51,469 bases of DNA from Bacteroidales bacterium (GCA_020859845.1 JAJBVL010000038.1:1-51469), one strand, 5' to 3'; counted from the first letter of the stretch, positions 35,619 to 45,468 are shown. Numbers and translations: made by a program. The notes: generated by a model not told the origin, from the letters alone.

Positions 35619-37822
35619 TGGTTGAGAGTGGCGTCTATGACGAGGTCGATGAGCAGCGGGTCCACTCCCCGCTGGAGCAATACGTCGCGGTCGGCCTTCA
35701 TCTGGTCGGTAAAGTGTTGATAAGAGTCGATAGGGGTCAGCTGTATGCTGCGCTTATAGGAGTCGACCGCCTGTCGCACGTGGCCTTGCGCCAATCGCAG
35801 ATGGCCTTGGTTGAGAGCGTCGGTGGCCGTCAGTTGGTCGGGAGCGAGTTTAGAGTAGTAGGCCTCAGCGCGCTCCAGATCGCCCTGGAGGAAGAGACAC
35901 CAAGCGATTGGTCTCACGGCTTTTTGGCTCTTCTGATCGAGGTATTCCACCTTGAAGTATTGTTTCAAGGCCTCGTCGTGGAGCCCCTGGGCCATCAGGC
36001 AGTAGCCGAGGTTGAGAGCCGTGTTGATATCCTCTGGGGCGGCTTCAGCCAGTTGGCGATAGTAGCGAGCAGCCTCGGCGTGGTTGCCCATCAAGCGATG
36101 GCAATAGGCCAGGCGCTTGAGGGTCCACTGGCTGTCGGGACGTAGCAGATGGGCCTTCTCATACATCTTGAGAGCCTCGTCGAGCTCGCCTCCCTTCTGC
36201 AGGCAAAATCCGGCCTTCTGATAGAGCTCAGGCGCGTTGTCGCCTCGGCGCAGCATCAACTGGTAGATGCTGAGTGCATCATTATAATATTGGCGCTTGA
36301 AGTAGAATTCGCCCACGAGCTTTAGCAATTCAGAGTCAATCAACGCATCTCCTATTAGAGGAAGCTCTATCAAGTTGATAGGCGACAGGAATGGGTCGGC
36401 AAACTCTCCTTTGCGGCGGAAGAGTTTGAAGAAGCGGTAGAGATCTTGTACATAGTGGTTCACCTCGTATTCCCTCATGCGTTCGTCTTGCAGCAGGAGC
36501 GACTGTTGCAGCTCGGCGATGTTGACGTTTTGGGCTCGTAGCTGCTCCATCATCAGTCGGCTTTGGGCCTCCGAGACATTGCTCATCGAGAGGGCCATCG
36601 AGTAACGGTCGCTGTGGCAGAGCACACCGCAATTCTCTATCAAGCTCCCCAGCTCGTCGGCAAATTGACCCATGGCTTTCTTCACCTCGCTATGCTGGGG
36701 AAAGAAGGGCAAAAACCAGTTGGCCACCTCGCTAAAGAAGGGGAATGTCTTCAAGTGGGCAAAAGCCCCCATCATCACGTCGCCGCCGTCGGCCTGCAGC
36801 TCCGTCAGCTGCTTCATCTTGTCGGCGAGGCCGCTCTCCTCCATCAGCTCTTGCCATTCGGGGTTTTCCTCGTCGATGAGCTGGGGGTCGCGTTCCTGCA
36901 ATTCTTGTAGGCGCCGACTTATCTCCGGGCGAAGCTTGAGCATTTCGGGTATCAGTTCGTCGTGCATCTTGCGGTTGATGCGCTCGGTGTCGCGTGTGCG
37001 GATATATTGCATAAATACCATCCTGACATCCTTTTCCCACTGCGGGTCGTCGGCCAGCGCCTTTAGTCGGGAGCTGAGGCGCGAGCCGCCCAGCACCGTG
37101 CGATTCATCCACATGGCCAGCAGTAAAGCGGCCAGGGCCACCATCCTAAGGTCGCTGTTCTTGTCGGCGTAGATGTCGGCGAGCAGCAGCAGTCGGCGCT
37201 CGTCGTAGTATTCCAGTGCGCCAAGCATCACTGCCGAGAGCATTTGCTGCCTCACAGGCCTTCCAGCCACGGGGCTCATGATGAGCTGGCGCAGGGCGTA
37301 GACGTCGTCGCTGGTGAGGGGATGGCTCACCCATGTGCGGTGAAACGCCCGTGTGGCGCGAGCCTCAAGCTCTTGCTCCATCTGGTCGGCTTGCTGCTCG
37401 TTGCTCGCCTCAATACCAGTCATAGTGGCCATGTTGAGACGGTCGAGGGTCTTGAGGTAGCTCTCTATCAGTCGGCCTATGGTGTCGCCGCGCTGCAGCT
37501 CTTCGTAGCGCAAGGTGTTGAAGTATAGGGTTGGCGCCGTGGGTTTTGCACACTGACGCATCAGCGTGTTGGCGAGGTTGAGCACGCCCTTTGATATGTC
37601 GGCATAGACCGCCCCGCGGCTTGGGTCGGCCACGCCATCGAGGGCGTATTTCATCATATATGTATATTGCGACTGGAGCGAGCGGAGTTCCTCGGCCACC
37701 TCCCAGGGGCTGTGCATGGCTTGCGTCATAGCCTCCAGATGGCCAAAAGCCTCCGTCAAGCGATGGCGCTGAAGAGCGTCCTCCACCGCCTGCTTCATCT
37801 GTCGTAGTTGTTTTAGTTCCAT
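35615..37822 (-). CDS. Tetratricopeptide-repeat protein
   Basis: 735 residues, no signal peptide. The N-terminal ~450 residues are helical without a family I recognise. From about residue 520 there are successive TPR units (FYFKRQYYNDALSIYQLML, GGELDEALKMYEKAHLLRP, GNHAEAARYYRQLAEAAPED, GLHDEALKQYFKVEYLD, GDLERAEAYYSKL, GHVRQAVDSYKRSIQLTP). A scaffold or interaction role is likely. The gene is followed by the M3 peptidase with an ATGA overlap, so the two are co-translated. A polypyrimidine/polypurine tract lies in its leader. Confidence 0.85.
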   Translation of the reverse strand: MELKQLRQMKQAVEDALQRHRLTEAFGHLEAMTQAMHSPWEVAEELRSLQSQYTYMMKYALDGVADPSRGAVYADISKGVLNLANTLMRQCAKPTAPTLYFNTLRYEELQRGDTIGRLIESYLKTLDRLNMATMTGIEASNEQQADQMEQELEARATRAFHRTWVSHPLTSDDVYALRQLIMSPVAGRPVRQQMLSAVMLGALEYYDERRLLLLADIYADKNSDLRMVALAALLLAMWMNRTVLGGSRLSSRLKALADDPQWEKDVRMVFMQYIRTRDTERINRKMHDELIPEMLKLRPEISRRLQELQERDPQLIDEENPEWQELMEESGLADKMKQLTELQADGGDVMMGAFAHLKTFPFFSEVANWFLPFFPQHSEVKKAMGQFADELGSLIENCGVLCHSDRYSMALSMSNVSEAQSRLMMEQLRAQNVNIAELQQSLLLQDERMREYEVNHYVQDLYRFFKLFRRKGEFADPFLSPINLIELPLIGDALIDSELLKLVGEFYFKRQYYNDALSIYQLMLRRGDNAPELYQKAGFCLQKGGELDEALKMYEKAHLLRPDSQWTLKRLAYCHRLMGNHAEAARYYRQLAEAAPEDINTALNLGYCLMAQGLHDEALKQYFKVEYLDQKSQKAVRPIAWCLFLQGDLERAEAYYSKLAPDQLTATDALNQGHLRLAQGHVRQAVDSYKRSIQLTPIDSYQHFTDQMKADRDVLLQRGVDPLLIDLVIDATLNQ

Positions 37823-37867
37823 TTAGTTAAGCGTGTTTGAGGGTTAAAAGCTGAAAAGCTAAAGATG

Positions 37868-37918
37868 CTCTATCTCTCTATCTCTCTCTTTCTATCTCTC
37901 TCTCTTTCTATCTCTCTA
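37868..37918. repeat. TCTCTATCTC microsatellite-like tract in the TPR gene leader
   Basis: About 50 bp of pure pyrimidine with occasional A (TCTATCTCTCTATC pattern); the TPR transcript would carry a GAGATAGA purine tract here. The motif resembles the 20-bp repeat at 1491-1540. The rest of the 37823-38201 interval holds two promoter-like sites and no ORF. Confidence 0.75.
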
Positions 37919-37926
37919 CAAATATA
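37919..37926 (-). promoter_or_regulatory. -7 element for the TPR/M3-peptidase operon
   Basis: Minus-strand TATATTTG, matching TAnnTTTG, 97 bp upstream of the TPR start, so the polypurine tract would be in the 5' untranslated region. No good -33 element is visible. Confidence 0.4.
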
Positions 37927-38136
37927 ATGCCAATTTTCTGAAAAGGCACAAAAAAAGAGAGAAACTCTCACGAGTGCCTCTCTCTCCATTCATCACATTA
38001 TGCTTATTAGTGCTAATTTCCTTGTTTGACTATAAAACGCCACGGCCCCAGTAAAGGTTCATATAAATGGCTAAACTGCGCAGATTTAACCATCTTTAAG
38101 TTCCAACGCTACCAACCGTTAACGCCCATGGGCGGG

Positions 38137-38167
38137 TTGCGCATCTCAGTTAAAGCTATTAACTTTG
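38137..38167 (+). promoter_or_regulatory. Promoter for the GNAT gene
   Basis: TTG at 38137-38139, a 20-bp spacer, TAACTTTG at 38160-38167. The site lies 34 bp before the ATG at 38202. Confidence 0.6.
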
Positions 38168-38201
38168 TCGCCCGAAACTTTCTACACCTAATTATACTAA
38201 T

Positions 38202-38690
38202 ATGATACGCCCCGTCCATCCCTCCGATATATCGCGCATCTGCGAGATCTACAACCATTATGTGGTCAACACCACGGTCTCCTTCGAGACCACGCCGCTC
38301 ACCCTCGCCCAGATGAAGAGTCGCGTGGAGGGAATAGCCGCCGAGCATCCCTACTATGTGTGGGAGGATGAGGTCTCGGGGCGCGTCATAGGGTTTTGCT
38401 ACGTGCATCCGTGGAAAGATCGTCCAGCCTACGCTGGAGCCATGGAGACCACCATCTATCTCGCTCCAGAGGCCACAGGGCATGGCATAGGCCGACTGCT
38501 GATGGAGCGGCTCATCGCCGACTGTCGCCAGCGTGGCTACTACTCCTTGATAGCTTGCATCACCGGTGGCAATCTACCGAGCATCCGTCTCCACGAGGCC
38601 CTGGGCTTCACCCAAGTTTCCCACTTCGAGGCCGTAGGCCACAAACTGGACCTCACCCTCGACGTCGTCGACTACCAGCTCCTGTTTTAA
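38202..38690 (+). CDS. GNAT acetyltransferase, phosphinothricin-acetyltransferase-like
   Basis: 162 residues covering one GNAT domain. The N-terminus IRPVHPSDISRICEIYNHYV and the TVSFETTPLT segment are typical of the Pat/phosphinothricin N-acetyltransferase subgroup. The acetyl-CoA loop follows as GHGIGRLLMERLIADC near residue 93. C-terminal IACITGGNLPSIRLHEALGF is also characteristic. It acetylates an amino group on a small molecule; members act on phosphinothricin, methionine sulfoximine or related amino acids. Its stop codon abuts the first heptamer array (TTAAGTCAAAAG). No operon partner. Confidence 0.9.
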   Translation: MIRPVHPSDISRICEIYNHYVVNTTVSFETTPLTLAQMKSRVEGIAAEHPYYVWEDEVSGRVIGFCYVHPWKDRPAYAGAMETTIYLAPEATGHGIGRLLMERLIADCRQRGYYSLIACITGGNLPSIRLHEALGFTQVSHFEAVGHKLDLTLDVVDYQLLF

Positions 38691-38758
38691 GTCAAAAGTC
38701 AAAAGTCAAAAGTCAAAAGTACCATCCGGAGGAGTATTAAGTCAAAAGTGCCATGCGG
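38691..38758 (+). repeat. Heptamer array, left arm flanking the four-helix-bundle gene
   Basis: Four tandem TCAAAAG heptamers begin right after the GNAT stop codon. They are followed by a 22-nt segment (TACCATCCGGAGGAGTATTA plus AG), one more heptamer, and the start of another segment (TGCCATGCGG). This is the inverted counterpart of the array at 39159-39320. Confidence 0.85.
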
Positions 38759-38796
38759 CAGAAAAATTAACATTATAATCAATAGACTATAAATTT

Positions 38797-39156
38797 ATGA
38801 AAACTGATGCTAAAACAATAATGTCGGAAGATTTTGCTCTTGAAGTTGTAAAGATTGTAAAGTACCTAAAAGAAGATAGGGATGAGTACATAATGAGTAA
38901 ACAGCTTTTACGGTCAGGTACATCTATTGGAGCTAATATTGCTGAGGCTAACTGTGCTGAAAGTCGAGAAGATTTTATTCATAAACTGGCAATTTCCCAA
39001 AAAGAGGCAAATGAAACAATCTATTGGCTTAAACTTCTTTATAGAGCTCAATATCTTCCAGAGGCCAAATACAAACCTCTATCTGACACTTGTTGTTCTT
39101 TATTGAAGTTACTCTCCAAAATAATAGCCACTGTTAAAACCGGGGGCAAGAAGTAA
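38797..39156 (+). CDS. Four-helix-bundle protein (S23/IVS-encoded family)
   Basis: 119 residues, all helical. The family pattern is plain: FALEVVKIVKYL, LLRSGTSIGANIAEANCAES, FIHKLAISQKEANETIYWLKLL and a last helix CCSLLKLLSKIIATVK. Relatives are encoded in 23S rRNA intervening sequences and as stand-alone genes in Bacteroidota; Avd of diversity-generating retroelements shares the fold. The gene is far more A/T-rich than its neighbours, suggesting recent arrival. It is flanked on both sides by heptamer arrays in opposite orientation. Biochemical function is unknown, though related proteins bind nucleic acid. Confidence 0.88.
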   Translation: MKTDAKTIMSEDFALEVVKIVKYLKEDRDEYIMSKQLLRSGTSIGANIAEANCAESREDFIHKLAISQKEANETIYWLKLLYRAQYLPEAKYKPLSDTCCSLLKLLSKIIATVKTGGKK

Positions 39157-39158
39157 CT

Positions 39159-39320
39159 CTTTTGACTTTTGACTTAATACTCCTCCGCATGGCACTTTTG
39201 ACTTTTGACTTAATACTCCTCCGCATGGCACTTTTGACTTTTGACTTTTGACTTTTGACTTAATACTCCTCCGCATGGCACTTTTGACTTTTGACTTTTG
39301 ACTTTTGACTTTTGACTTAA
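39159..39320 (-). repeat. Heptamer array with identical 22-nt spacers, right arm
   Basis: CTTTTGA repeated 2, 2, 4 and 5 times in four blocks, separated by three identical 22-nt segments (CTTAATACTCCTCCGCATGG plus CA). The last block leads into CTTAATAC, which contains the priA stop codon. The array starts 2 bp after the four-helix-bundle stop and is inverted relative to 38691-38758. Confidence 0.9.
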
Positions 39321-41776
39321 TACGGGTCCACGTCGTAGTAGACTTGGGCGCCACGCATGGCTGGCATACGGCTCTGGTGAAGCTCCTCGTTGAGCGCTCG
39401 CAGTATCTCCTTCAACTTACTCATCGACGCAGTCAGCTCCACCTTTAGCATCAACTTGCGTATATACATGTTTTGTACTCGCCCCACCAGCGGCTCCTCC
39501 GGCCCAAACACACGGTTGCCAAACAACTCGCGTAGCCGCCGCCCATAAGCCACCGCTACCTCGTCGACCTCTCGCGGGTCGCGATGCTTGATGTAAATAT
39601 AGATAATCTTGGTGAACGGAGGATAGCCATAGCGCCTCCGCTCCTCTACCTCGTGGGCGTAAAACCCCTCGTAGTCATGAGCCACCAGATACTGCATCAG
39701 CGGATGCTCCACATTGTAAGTCTGCACAGCCACCAGGCCCGGCTTGTCGCGACGCCCAGCGCGCCCCGCCACCTGCGCCATCATGTTGAACGCCCGCTCC
39801 GCCGAGCGGAAGTCGGGCTGGTTGACCAGTGCATCGGCGTTGACTATCGCCACAGTGCTCACCCCCGCGAAGTCAAGGCCCTTGGTCACCATCTGAGTCC
39901 CCACCAATATCTTAGTCTTCCCATCCGAAAACTGATTGATAAGCCGCTGATAGCCCTCCTTGTTGCGCGTCGTGTCGAGGTCCATACGCGTAGTGGGGAC
40001 GCCCGGCCATAGACGCTCCACCTCCCCCTCTATACGCTCCGTGCCATAGCCTACGATCTCTATCCCCGGCTCCTTGCACACGGGGCAGATGGTAGGCAGC
40101 GGATAGAGCGTACCGCAGTAGTGACACACCAGACGGTCCACATGCTTATGGTAGGTCAGCGACACGTCGCAATGCTCGCAGCGAGGCACGTAGCCACACT
40201 TCCTACACAGCGCCATCGGCGCATACCCACGGCGGTTGAGAAACACTATCGCCTGCTCACCGCGAGCCACCGCGTCGGCCACCAGCCGCTGCGTCCTCAG
40301 CGCAAAAGCCCCATCCATCTCTCCCTTGAGGCGAGCACGTTTCAGGTCGATTAGCTCCACCTCTGGCAGAATGGCGCCAGCAAATCGCTCGGTAAGCCTT
40401 GCGAGGCCATATTTGCCATTCGTGGCCTTGTAATATGTGTCGATGGCCGGAGTGGCGCTACCCAGCAGAGCCTTAGCCCCGTGCTGACGCGCCAGGACGA
40501 GCGCCGCGTCGCGAGCGTTGTAGCGCGGTGCTGGGTCGGCCTGTTTGTAGCTCGGGTCGTGCTCCTCGTCGACTATCACCAGTCCCAGTTGGGCAAACGG
40601 CAGGAATAGCGCCGAGCGAGCACCTATCACCAGGCATGGCTCGCGCTCCTGAAGCATTTTGCGCCAGATATCCACGCGCTCGTTGTCGGAAAACTTCGAG
40701 TGATAGATAATCACTCGGTCGCCGAGCACACGCTGCAGGCGTTCCGTCAGTTGGGTGGTCAGCGCTATCTCTGGCACGAGAAACAGCACCTGTCGCCCAC
40801 TCTCCATGGCGTAGTTGGCCAGATGGATATATATCTCCGTCTTGCCGCTGGAGGTCACCCCATGGAGCAGACACACGTCTTTCTCCCTCCATTGATCATT
40901 GATTGCTTGCAGAGCCACTCGCTGAGCCACCGACAGTTCTGGCAACGGCTGCGGCAACATACCTCGACTGTCAAAACGATTCACCACCCGCTGCTTAAGC
41001 GCTATGAGGCCCTTCTTGGCCATGGTCTGAAGCACAGACAGCGTGGCGTCGGCACGCTCCATCAGAGCGCTCCTCACCACCTCGGCCTTCTCTTCGCCTC
41101 GTGTCATGTCGAGCAGCGCCAGTAGCGCCGTCTCTTGCTTAGGAGCGCCCTTCACTGCCCCGAAGCCACGCTCCAAGTCTTGCTTATTATTAGGGTCGAT
41201 CAGCAGCTCCACATAGTTGACCTTCTTGGGGGTATATCGCTCCTGCAGTCGCTCCTTGACGATGATGGCTCTCTTGTCGAGCAGCCGTGAAATGATGGTG
41301 TTGATGCCAGCGAAGCCAGTGGCCTTTGCCAGTTGGTCGAGGGTCATGGCCTTGTCGGTCTTGTCGAGCGCGGCCATCACTATCAGTTCGCGCTCCGACA
41401 GACGGTTGTCCATCGCCTCCTCATAATCGGGGGCCAGCTCCACGCTCGTTTCGCTCTCAATCCTCAGCCCCGTAGGCACTGCTGCGCGATACACCTCCCC
41501 TACTGTACACAAGTAATACTCCGCTATCCAGTGCCAGAGCTGCAGTTGCGAGCGCGTGACGATGGGGGCCTGGTCGACCACCTCCACCACCTCCTTCACC
41601 CTGTAACCCTCAGGGGCAGGCACGTCGATGGCCGTCACGATGGCCGTATACTGCTTCTTCGAGCCAAAAGGCACTATCACCCTCTGGCCAATCTTCACCA
41701 CCCCCAGCGTCTCAGTATCGATGGAGTAGGTAAAGGTAGGAGCCAGCGGCAGCGGCAATATCACATTTACGAGCAT
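39317..41776 (-). CDS. priA: Primosomal protein N' (replication restart helicase)
   Basis: 819 residues. An N-terminal DNA-binding region (VNVILPLPLAPTFTYSI, then GQRVIVPFGSKK) precedes the SF2 helicase core with Walker A GVTSSGKTEIY, the DEEHD box (VIVDEEHDPSYKQ) and GSATPAIDTYY. A zinc-binding insert carries eight cysteines (CRKCGYVPRCEHCD, then CHYC and CPVCK). C-terminal helicase motifs include LVGTQMVTKGLDF and QVAGRAGR. PriA reloads DnaB at stalled forks. The gene follows the radical SAM gene by 3 bp. Its stop codon is formed at the edge of the heptamer array, giving the terminal residues YYDVDPY. Confidence 0.95.
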   Translation of the reverse strand: MLVNVILPLPLAPTFTYSIDTETLGVVKIGQRVIVPFGSKKQYTAIVTAIDVPAPEGYRVKEVVEVVDQAPIVTRSQLQLWHWIAEYYLCTVGEVYRAAVPTGLRIESETSVELAPDYEEAMDNRLSERELIVMAALDKTDKAMTLDQLAKATGFAGINTIISRLLDKRAIIVKERLQERYTPKKVNYVELLIDPNNKQDLERGFGAVKGAPKQETALLALLDMTRGEEKAEVVRSALMERADATLSVLQTMAKKGLIALKQRVVNRFDSRGMLPQPLPELSVAQRVALQAINDQWREKDVCLLHGVTSSGKTEIYIHLANYAMESGRQVLFLVPEIALTTQLTERLQRVLGDRVIIYHSKFSDNERVDIWRKMLQEREPCLVIGARSALFLPFAQLGLVIVDEEHDPSYKQADPAPRYNARDAALVLARQHGAKALLGSATPAIDTYYKATNGKYGLARLTERFAGAILPEVELIDLKRARLKGEMDGAFALRTQRLVADAVARGEQAIVFLNRRGYAPMALCRKCGYVPRCEHCDVSLTYHKHVDRLVCHYCGTLYPLPTICPVCKEPGIEIVGYGTERIEGEVERLWPGVPTTRMDLDTTRNKEGYQRLINQFSDGKTKILVGTQMVTKGLDFAGVSTVAIVNADALVNQPDFRSAERAFNMMAQVAGRAGRRDKPGLVAVQTYNVEHPLMQYLVAHDYEGFYAHEVEERRRYGYPPFTKIIYIYIKHRDPREVDEVAVAYGRRLRELFGNRVFGPEEPLVGRVQNMYIRKLMLKVELTASMSKLKEILRALNEELHQSRMPAMRGAQVYYDVDPY

Positions 41777-41779
41777 CGC

Positions 41780-43024
41780 TTAATCTGGTTTACGATATTT
41801 CTCCATAATTTTGGCTGGCGGCTCCTCGCGCTCGAGCAGCGCCTTCATCTCGTCCATCGCCGACGCCACATGCTCAAAGTACATGCGATACCCCTCGCAG
41901 AGATAGTTCAGCCCCGTCTCGCCGTCAGCGGTGATGGCAAACCGATTGCGCGGACACTCGCCGTTGCACGCCTTCAGCCACCGACATTCCCTACACTGGC
42001 GTGGCAGCAAGTCGCGCTTGTCAGCGCCAAACTGCGTCTGCCGCTCCGAGCCCATCATCTCGATGATTGTCTGCTCGTGGATATTGCCGAGGCGGTATTG
42101 GGGAAACACGAAGTGGTCGCAGGAATACACATCGCCATTCCACTCCATCGCCGCCGCATGTCCGCAGGTGGGGGCCAGTGTGCAGATGCCGGGAGGTACA
42201 CCTACCCAGTTGGCCAGCGTGGCATCGAAGAGTTGCACAAACACCTTGCCCACATCCTGCTTCACCCATTCGTCGAAGATCTCTATCAGAAATCGACCCC
42301 ATTGACGCGGCTCCACGCTCATCGGGGTGATGGCACCGTCGTTGTCCACTGCCGCCAAGTGGCCATCGGCTTTCTGACGCTCCACGATGGGCGTAAACTG
42401 CAGATACTGACAGCCTATCTCCTTGAAGAAACGGTAAAACTCCAGCGGATGGTCGCCATTGTAGTCGTTGACCACGGCCAAGGCGTTCCATTCCACGCCA
42501 TGCTTCTGCAGCAGATGGATGCCGCGCATCACGTTCATAAACGTAGGCTTGCCACCGCGTGCGCGACGATACTCGTCGTGAAACTCCTGCGGCCCGTCGA
42601 TCGACACTCCCACCAGCCAGTTGTTGGCCTTGAGGAAGCGACACCACTCGTCGTTCAAGAGCGTGGCGTTGGTCTGCAGACAGTTGACTATCAGTCGTCC
42701 CTTGCCATACTCGCGCTGCAGATCCATCGCTTTACGATAGAAGTCGAGTGGGCGCATCGTCGCCTCTCCGCCATGCCATGTGAACATCACCTCGCCCGAC
42801 GTGGAGCTGGCGATATACTGGCGCGTAAACTCCTCCAGAGTGGCCTCGCTCATCAGTTGGCGCTTGGCCTCGGGATAAAAGTCTTTCTTCTCCAGATAGT
42901 AGCAATACTCGCAGGCCAGATTGCAAGCCGACCCCACCGGCTTTGGCATCACGTAGATAGGATGCGCAAAGGGGGTGGCCACAATAGGCTCTTGGCTCGT
43001 CGGGCGGTCAGTCTTCAAGGGCAT
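41780..43024 (-). CDS. Anaerobic sulfatase-maturating-type radical SAM/SPASM enzyme
   Basis: 414 residues. The radical SAM cysteine motif CNLACEYC lies at about 34-41. The substrate-binding region MFTWHGGEATMRPL near 80 is typical of anSME enzymes, as are the C-terminal SPASM cysteines (CTLAPTCGHAAAMEWNGDVY, CDHFVFP, CRECRWLKACNGECPRNRF). The family oxidises a Cys or Ser in sulfatases to formylglycine. No sulfatase is in the window, so targets must be elsewhere. The start overlaps the lon stop by 17 bp and priA follows 3 bp downstream, giving a lon-anSME-priA operon. Confidence 0.9.
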   Translation of the reverse strand: MPLKTDRPTSQEPIVATPFAHPIYVMPKPVGSACNLACEYCYYLEKKDFYPEAKRQLMSEATLEEFTRQYIASSTSGEVMFTWHGGEATMRPLDFYRKAMDLQREYGKGRLIVNCLQTNATLLNDEWCRFLKANNWLVGVSIDGPQEFHDEYRRARGGKPTFMNVMRGIHLLQKHGVEWNALAVVNDYNGDHPLEFYRFFKEIGCQYLQFTPIVERQKADGHLAAVDNDGAITPMSVEPRQWGRFLIEIFDEWVKQDVGKVFVQLFDATLANWVGVPPGICTLAPTCGHAAAMEWNGDVYSCDHFVFPQYRLGNIHEQTIIEMMGSERQTQFGADKRDLLPRQCRECRWLKACNGECPRNRFAITADGETGLNYLCEGYRMYFEHVASAMDEMKALLEREEPPAKIMEKYRKPD

Positions 43025-45398
43025 AGCTCAGCACCTCTCTTACATCGTTGACGTAGACAAACTGTAGCCCCTCGCGATACACCTCTCGGATGTCTTCCAC
43101 ATCCTTTCGGTTGGTTTCCGAGAGCAGGATAGTGTCGATACCAGCGCGCTTGGCGGCGAGGATCTTCTCCTTGATGCCTCCCACGGGAAGCACCTTGCCG
43201 CGTAGCGTTATCTCGCCCGTCATGGCTATCCGTGGCTTTACCTTGCGGCCTGTCAGAGCCGAGGCTATCGAGGTGGCCATTGTGATGCCTGCCGAGGGTC
43301 CATCCTTGGGTATCGCTCCTTCGGGCACATGGATATGAAGCGCGCGGTCGGTGAAAGCATCATCGGCTATGCCTATCTCCTTGGAGTGAGCTCGCACGTA
43401 CTGGAGGGCAATCGTAGCGCTCTCCTTCATCACGTCGCCGAGGTTGCCCGTCAGCGTCAGTTTCTCGCCCTTTGCCGGGGCCAGCGAGCTTTCGATGAAC
43501 AGAATCTCTCCCCCGGCAGCCGTCCATGCAAGGCCTGTCACCACCCCTGGGTATTCGTTCCCCTCATATCTATCCTTGGTATAGATGGCCACGCCCAGCA
43601 GTTCCTTTAGCTGTTCAGGCCCCACCTCCTGCGTTTCGTCGGCTTCCTGGCTCACGATGGCCAGCGCCAGGCGCCTTGCCACCTTGGCCAGCTGCTTCTC
43701 CAGCTGACGCACACCGCTCTCGCTCGTATACTGCTCGATGATGGCCGTGATAGCCTCGTCGGTGATAGTATACCGCTCCGGGTCGATGCCACACTCGCTC
43801 CACACCCTCGGCACCAGATGGCGCCGCGCTATCTCCAGTTTCTCCTCCAGCAGATAGCCCGAAATGCTTATCACCTCCATACGGTCGAGCAGCGGCTGCG
43901 CCACCGTCGAAAGCGTATTTGCCGTAGCGATAAACACCACGCGGCTCAGGTCGAAGTCCACGTCGACATAGTTGTCGTGGAAGTGGCTGTTCTGCTCAGG
44001 GTCGAGCACCTCGAGCATAGCCGCTGCCGGGTCGCCGCGAAAGTCGCTGCTCATCTTGTCAATCTCATCGAGCAGCATCACCGGGTTGCGGGTCCCTACC
44101 CTGCGCATAGCCTCGATAATGCGACCCGGCATCGCGCCGATATACGTGCGGCGATGGCCTCGAATCTCGGCCTCGTCGTGCAGACCGCCAAGCGACACCC
44201 TGTGGTATTCCCTACCCAGTGCCCGTGCTATCGACTGACCCAGCGACGTCTTGCCCACGCCCGGCGCACCCACCAGGCATATTATAGGAGCGTGGCCTTC
44301 GGGACGCAGCTGCATCACGGCCAGTTGCTCCAGGATTCTCTCCTTCACCTTCTCCAGCCCATAATGGTCGGCGTCGAGCGTCTCGCGGGCGGCTTTGATG
44401 TCGCAGTGGGCGGGGCTCTCCTTGTCCCACGGCAGGCTGAGGAGCGTTTCGAGATATGTATATAAGGTGTAATATTCGGGGCTCTGGGGGTTCATGCGGT
44501 CGAGCTTCTCCACCTCGCGGTCAAACACTGCGCGAGCCGCCTCCGAAAGCTTAGTCTCGTTGGCGCGCTCTTTGAAGCGCGTGGCGTCGGTCTCGTCGCC
44601 ATACAGTTCCTTGCGTATCGACTCCATCTGTTCGTGGAGGAAAGCCTGGCGCTGCTGCTCGGTGATGTGCTGCTTCGTTCGCTCCTGTATCGAACGTGAG
44701 ATGGCCACCATCTGCTCGTTGCGGCTCAGCTCCATCAGCAGTTTGAAAGCACGCTGCTTTGGGCGGGCCACCTCAAGCATCTCCTGCCTCACGGATACTG
44801 GCGTAGGCAGGTGGGTAGCCACCATGTTGACCACGGCCACAGCATCGTTGAAGTTTTCGAGGTTGATGGCCAGGTCGGCGGGACCATCTTGTATCGAGCG
44901 CATAAGCTTGAGCGCCGTGTGTTTGATAGCCGTGGCGAGAGTGAAAAACTCGCGGTCGATGCTGCGGGGTCTCGGTTCGCGTATCACCTTCACCTCAGCC
45001 GTCAGCGCGTCCTTACAAGGATTGTACATCGACGCCCTCAGTTTCCTAAACTTATCATTGGCGGCGAGGATGGCAGTCTTCGAGCCATCTGGGAGGTCAA
45101 AGACCTTGAGCACCGTCGCCACTACGCCATAGTCGTAGAGGTCGCGAAGCTTGGGCTTCTCAATCTCGGGGCGCCGCTGACACACCACACCGATAGGTTC
45201 GCCCTTTTCATAGGCCCATTCGGCAATCTTCACCGTGCTCTCGCGCCCCAACGAGATGGGGAACGTCACGCCGGGGAACAGCACGAAGTCGCGCGTAGGC
45301 AGCAGAGGCAGCGCCATCGGGTCCACCTCCTTAAACTTTTTCTCGGAGGCATCAAAGCTCAGATGCCCCACCCTTGTCATATCGTCATCATTTTTCAT
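43008..45398 (-). CDS. lon: ATP-dependent protease Lon
   Basis: 796 residues from the ATG at 45398 (MKNDDDM), preferred over the 45461 track start because the promoter element TACCTTTG lies between the two. Order: N-terminal LON substrate-binding domain ([19 protein letters not shown]), helical linker, AAA+ domain with Walker [14 protein letters not shown] and Walker [13 protein letters not shown], and the serine-lysine peptidase domain with the catalytic Ser in [12 protein letters not shown] and the Lys in [14 protein letters not shown]. It degrades damaged and regulatory proteins in the cytoplasm. First gene of the minus-strand operon with anSME and priA. Confidence 0.95.
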   Translation of the reverse strand: MKNDDDMTRVGHLSFDASEKKFKEVDPMALPLLPTRDFVLFPGVTFPISLGRESTVKIAEWAYEKGEPIGVVCQRRPEIEKPKLRDLYDYGVVATVLKVFDLPDGSKTAILAANDKFRKLRASMYNPCKDALTAEVKVIREPRPRSIDREFFTLATAIKHTALKLMRSIQDGPADLAINLENFNDAVAVVNMVATHLPTPVSVRQEMLEVARPKQRAFKLLMELSRNEQMVAISRSIQERTKQHITEQQRQAFLHEQMESIRKELYGDETDATRFKERANETKLSEAARAVFDREVEKLDRMNPQSPEYYTLYTYLETLLSLPWDKESPAHCDIKAARETLDADHYGLEKVKERILEQLAVMQLRPEGHAPIICLVGAPGVGKTSLGQSIARALGREYHRVSLGGLHDEAEIRGHRRTYIGAMPGRIIEAMRRVGTRNPVMLLDEIDKMSSDFRGDPAAAMLEVLDPEQNSHFHDNYVDVDFDLSRVVFIATANTLSTVAQPLLDRMEVISISGYLLEEKLEIARRHLVPRVWSECGIDPERYTITDEAITAIIEQYTSESGVRQLEKQLAKVARRLALAIVSQEADETQEVGPEQLKELLGVAIYTKDRYEGNEYPGVVTGLAWTAAGGEILFIESSLAPAKGEKLTLTGNLGDVMKESATIALQYVRAHSKEIGIADDAFTDRALHIHVPEGAIPKDGPSAGITMATSIASALTGRKVKPRIAMTGEITLRGKVLPVGGIKEKILAAKRAGIDTILLSETNRKDVEDIREVYREGLQFVYVNDVREVLSYALED

Positions 45399-45402
45399 GC
45401 TG

Positions 45403-45410
45403 CAAAGGTA
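45403..45410 (-). promoter_or_regulatory. -7 element for the lon operon
   Basis: Minus-strand TACCTTTG, matching TAnnTTTG, immediately upstream of the ATG at 45398. The leader would be very short or absent. The -33 element is not clear. Confidence 0.5.
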
Positions 45411-45468
45411 AACAATTCTGACGAATAAGAGGCGCATTAACCGCTTAAACGCACCAGTCATAGCCCCC

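Noticed and set aside
39159-39320. CRISPR-like array (repeat blocks with regular spacers)
   Set aside because: The 22-nt spacers are identical to each other, the repeats are 7-bp units in varying number, and no cas genes are present.
41333-43051. 572-residue plus-strand ORF
   Set aside because: It is antisense to the radical SAM enzyme and priA, is rich in His, Arg and Gln, and shows no domain; the minus-strand genes have complete motifs.
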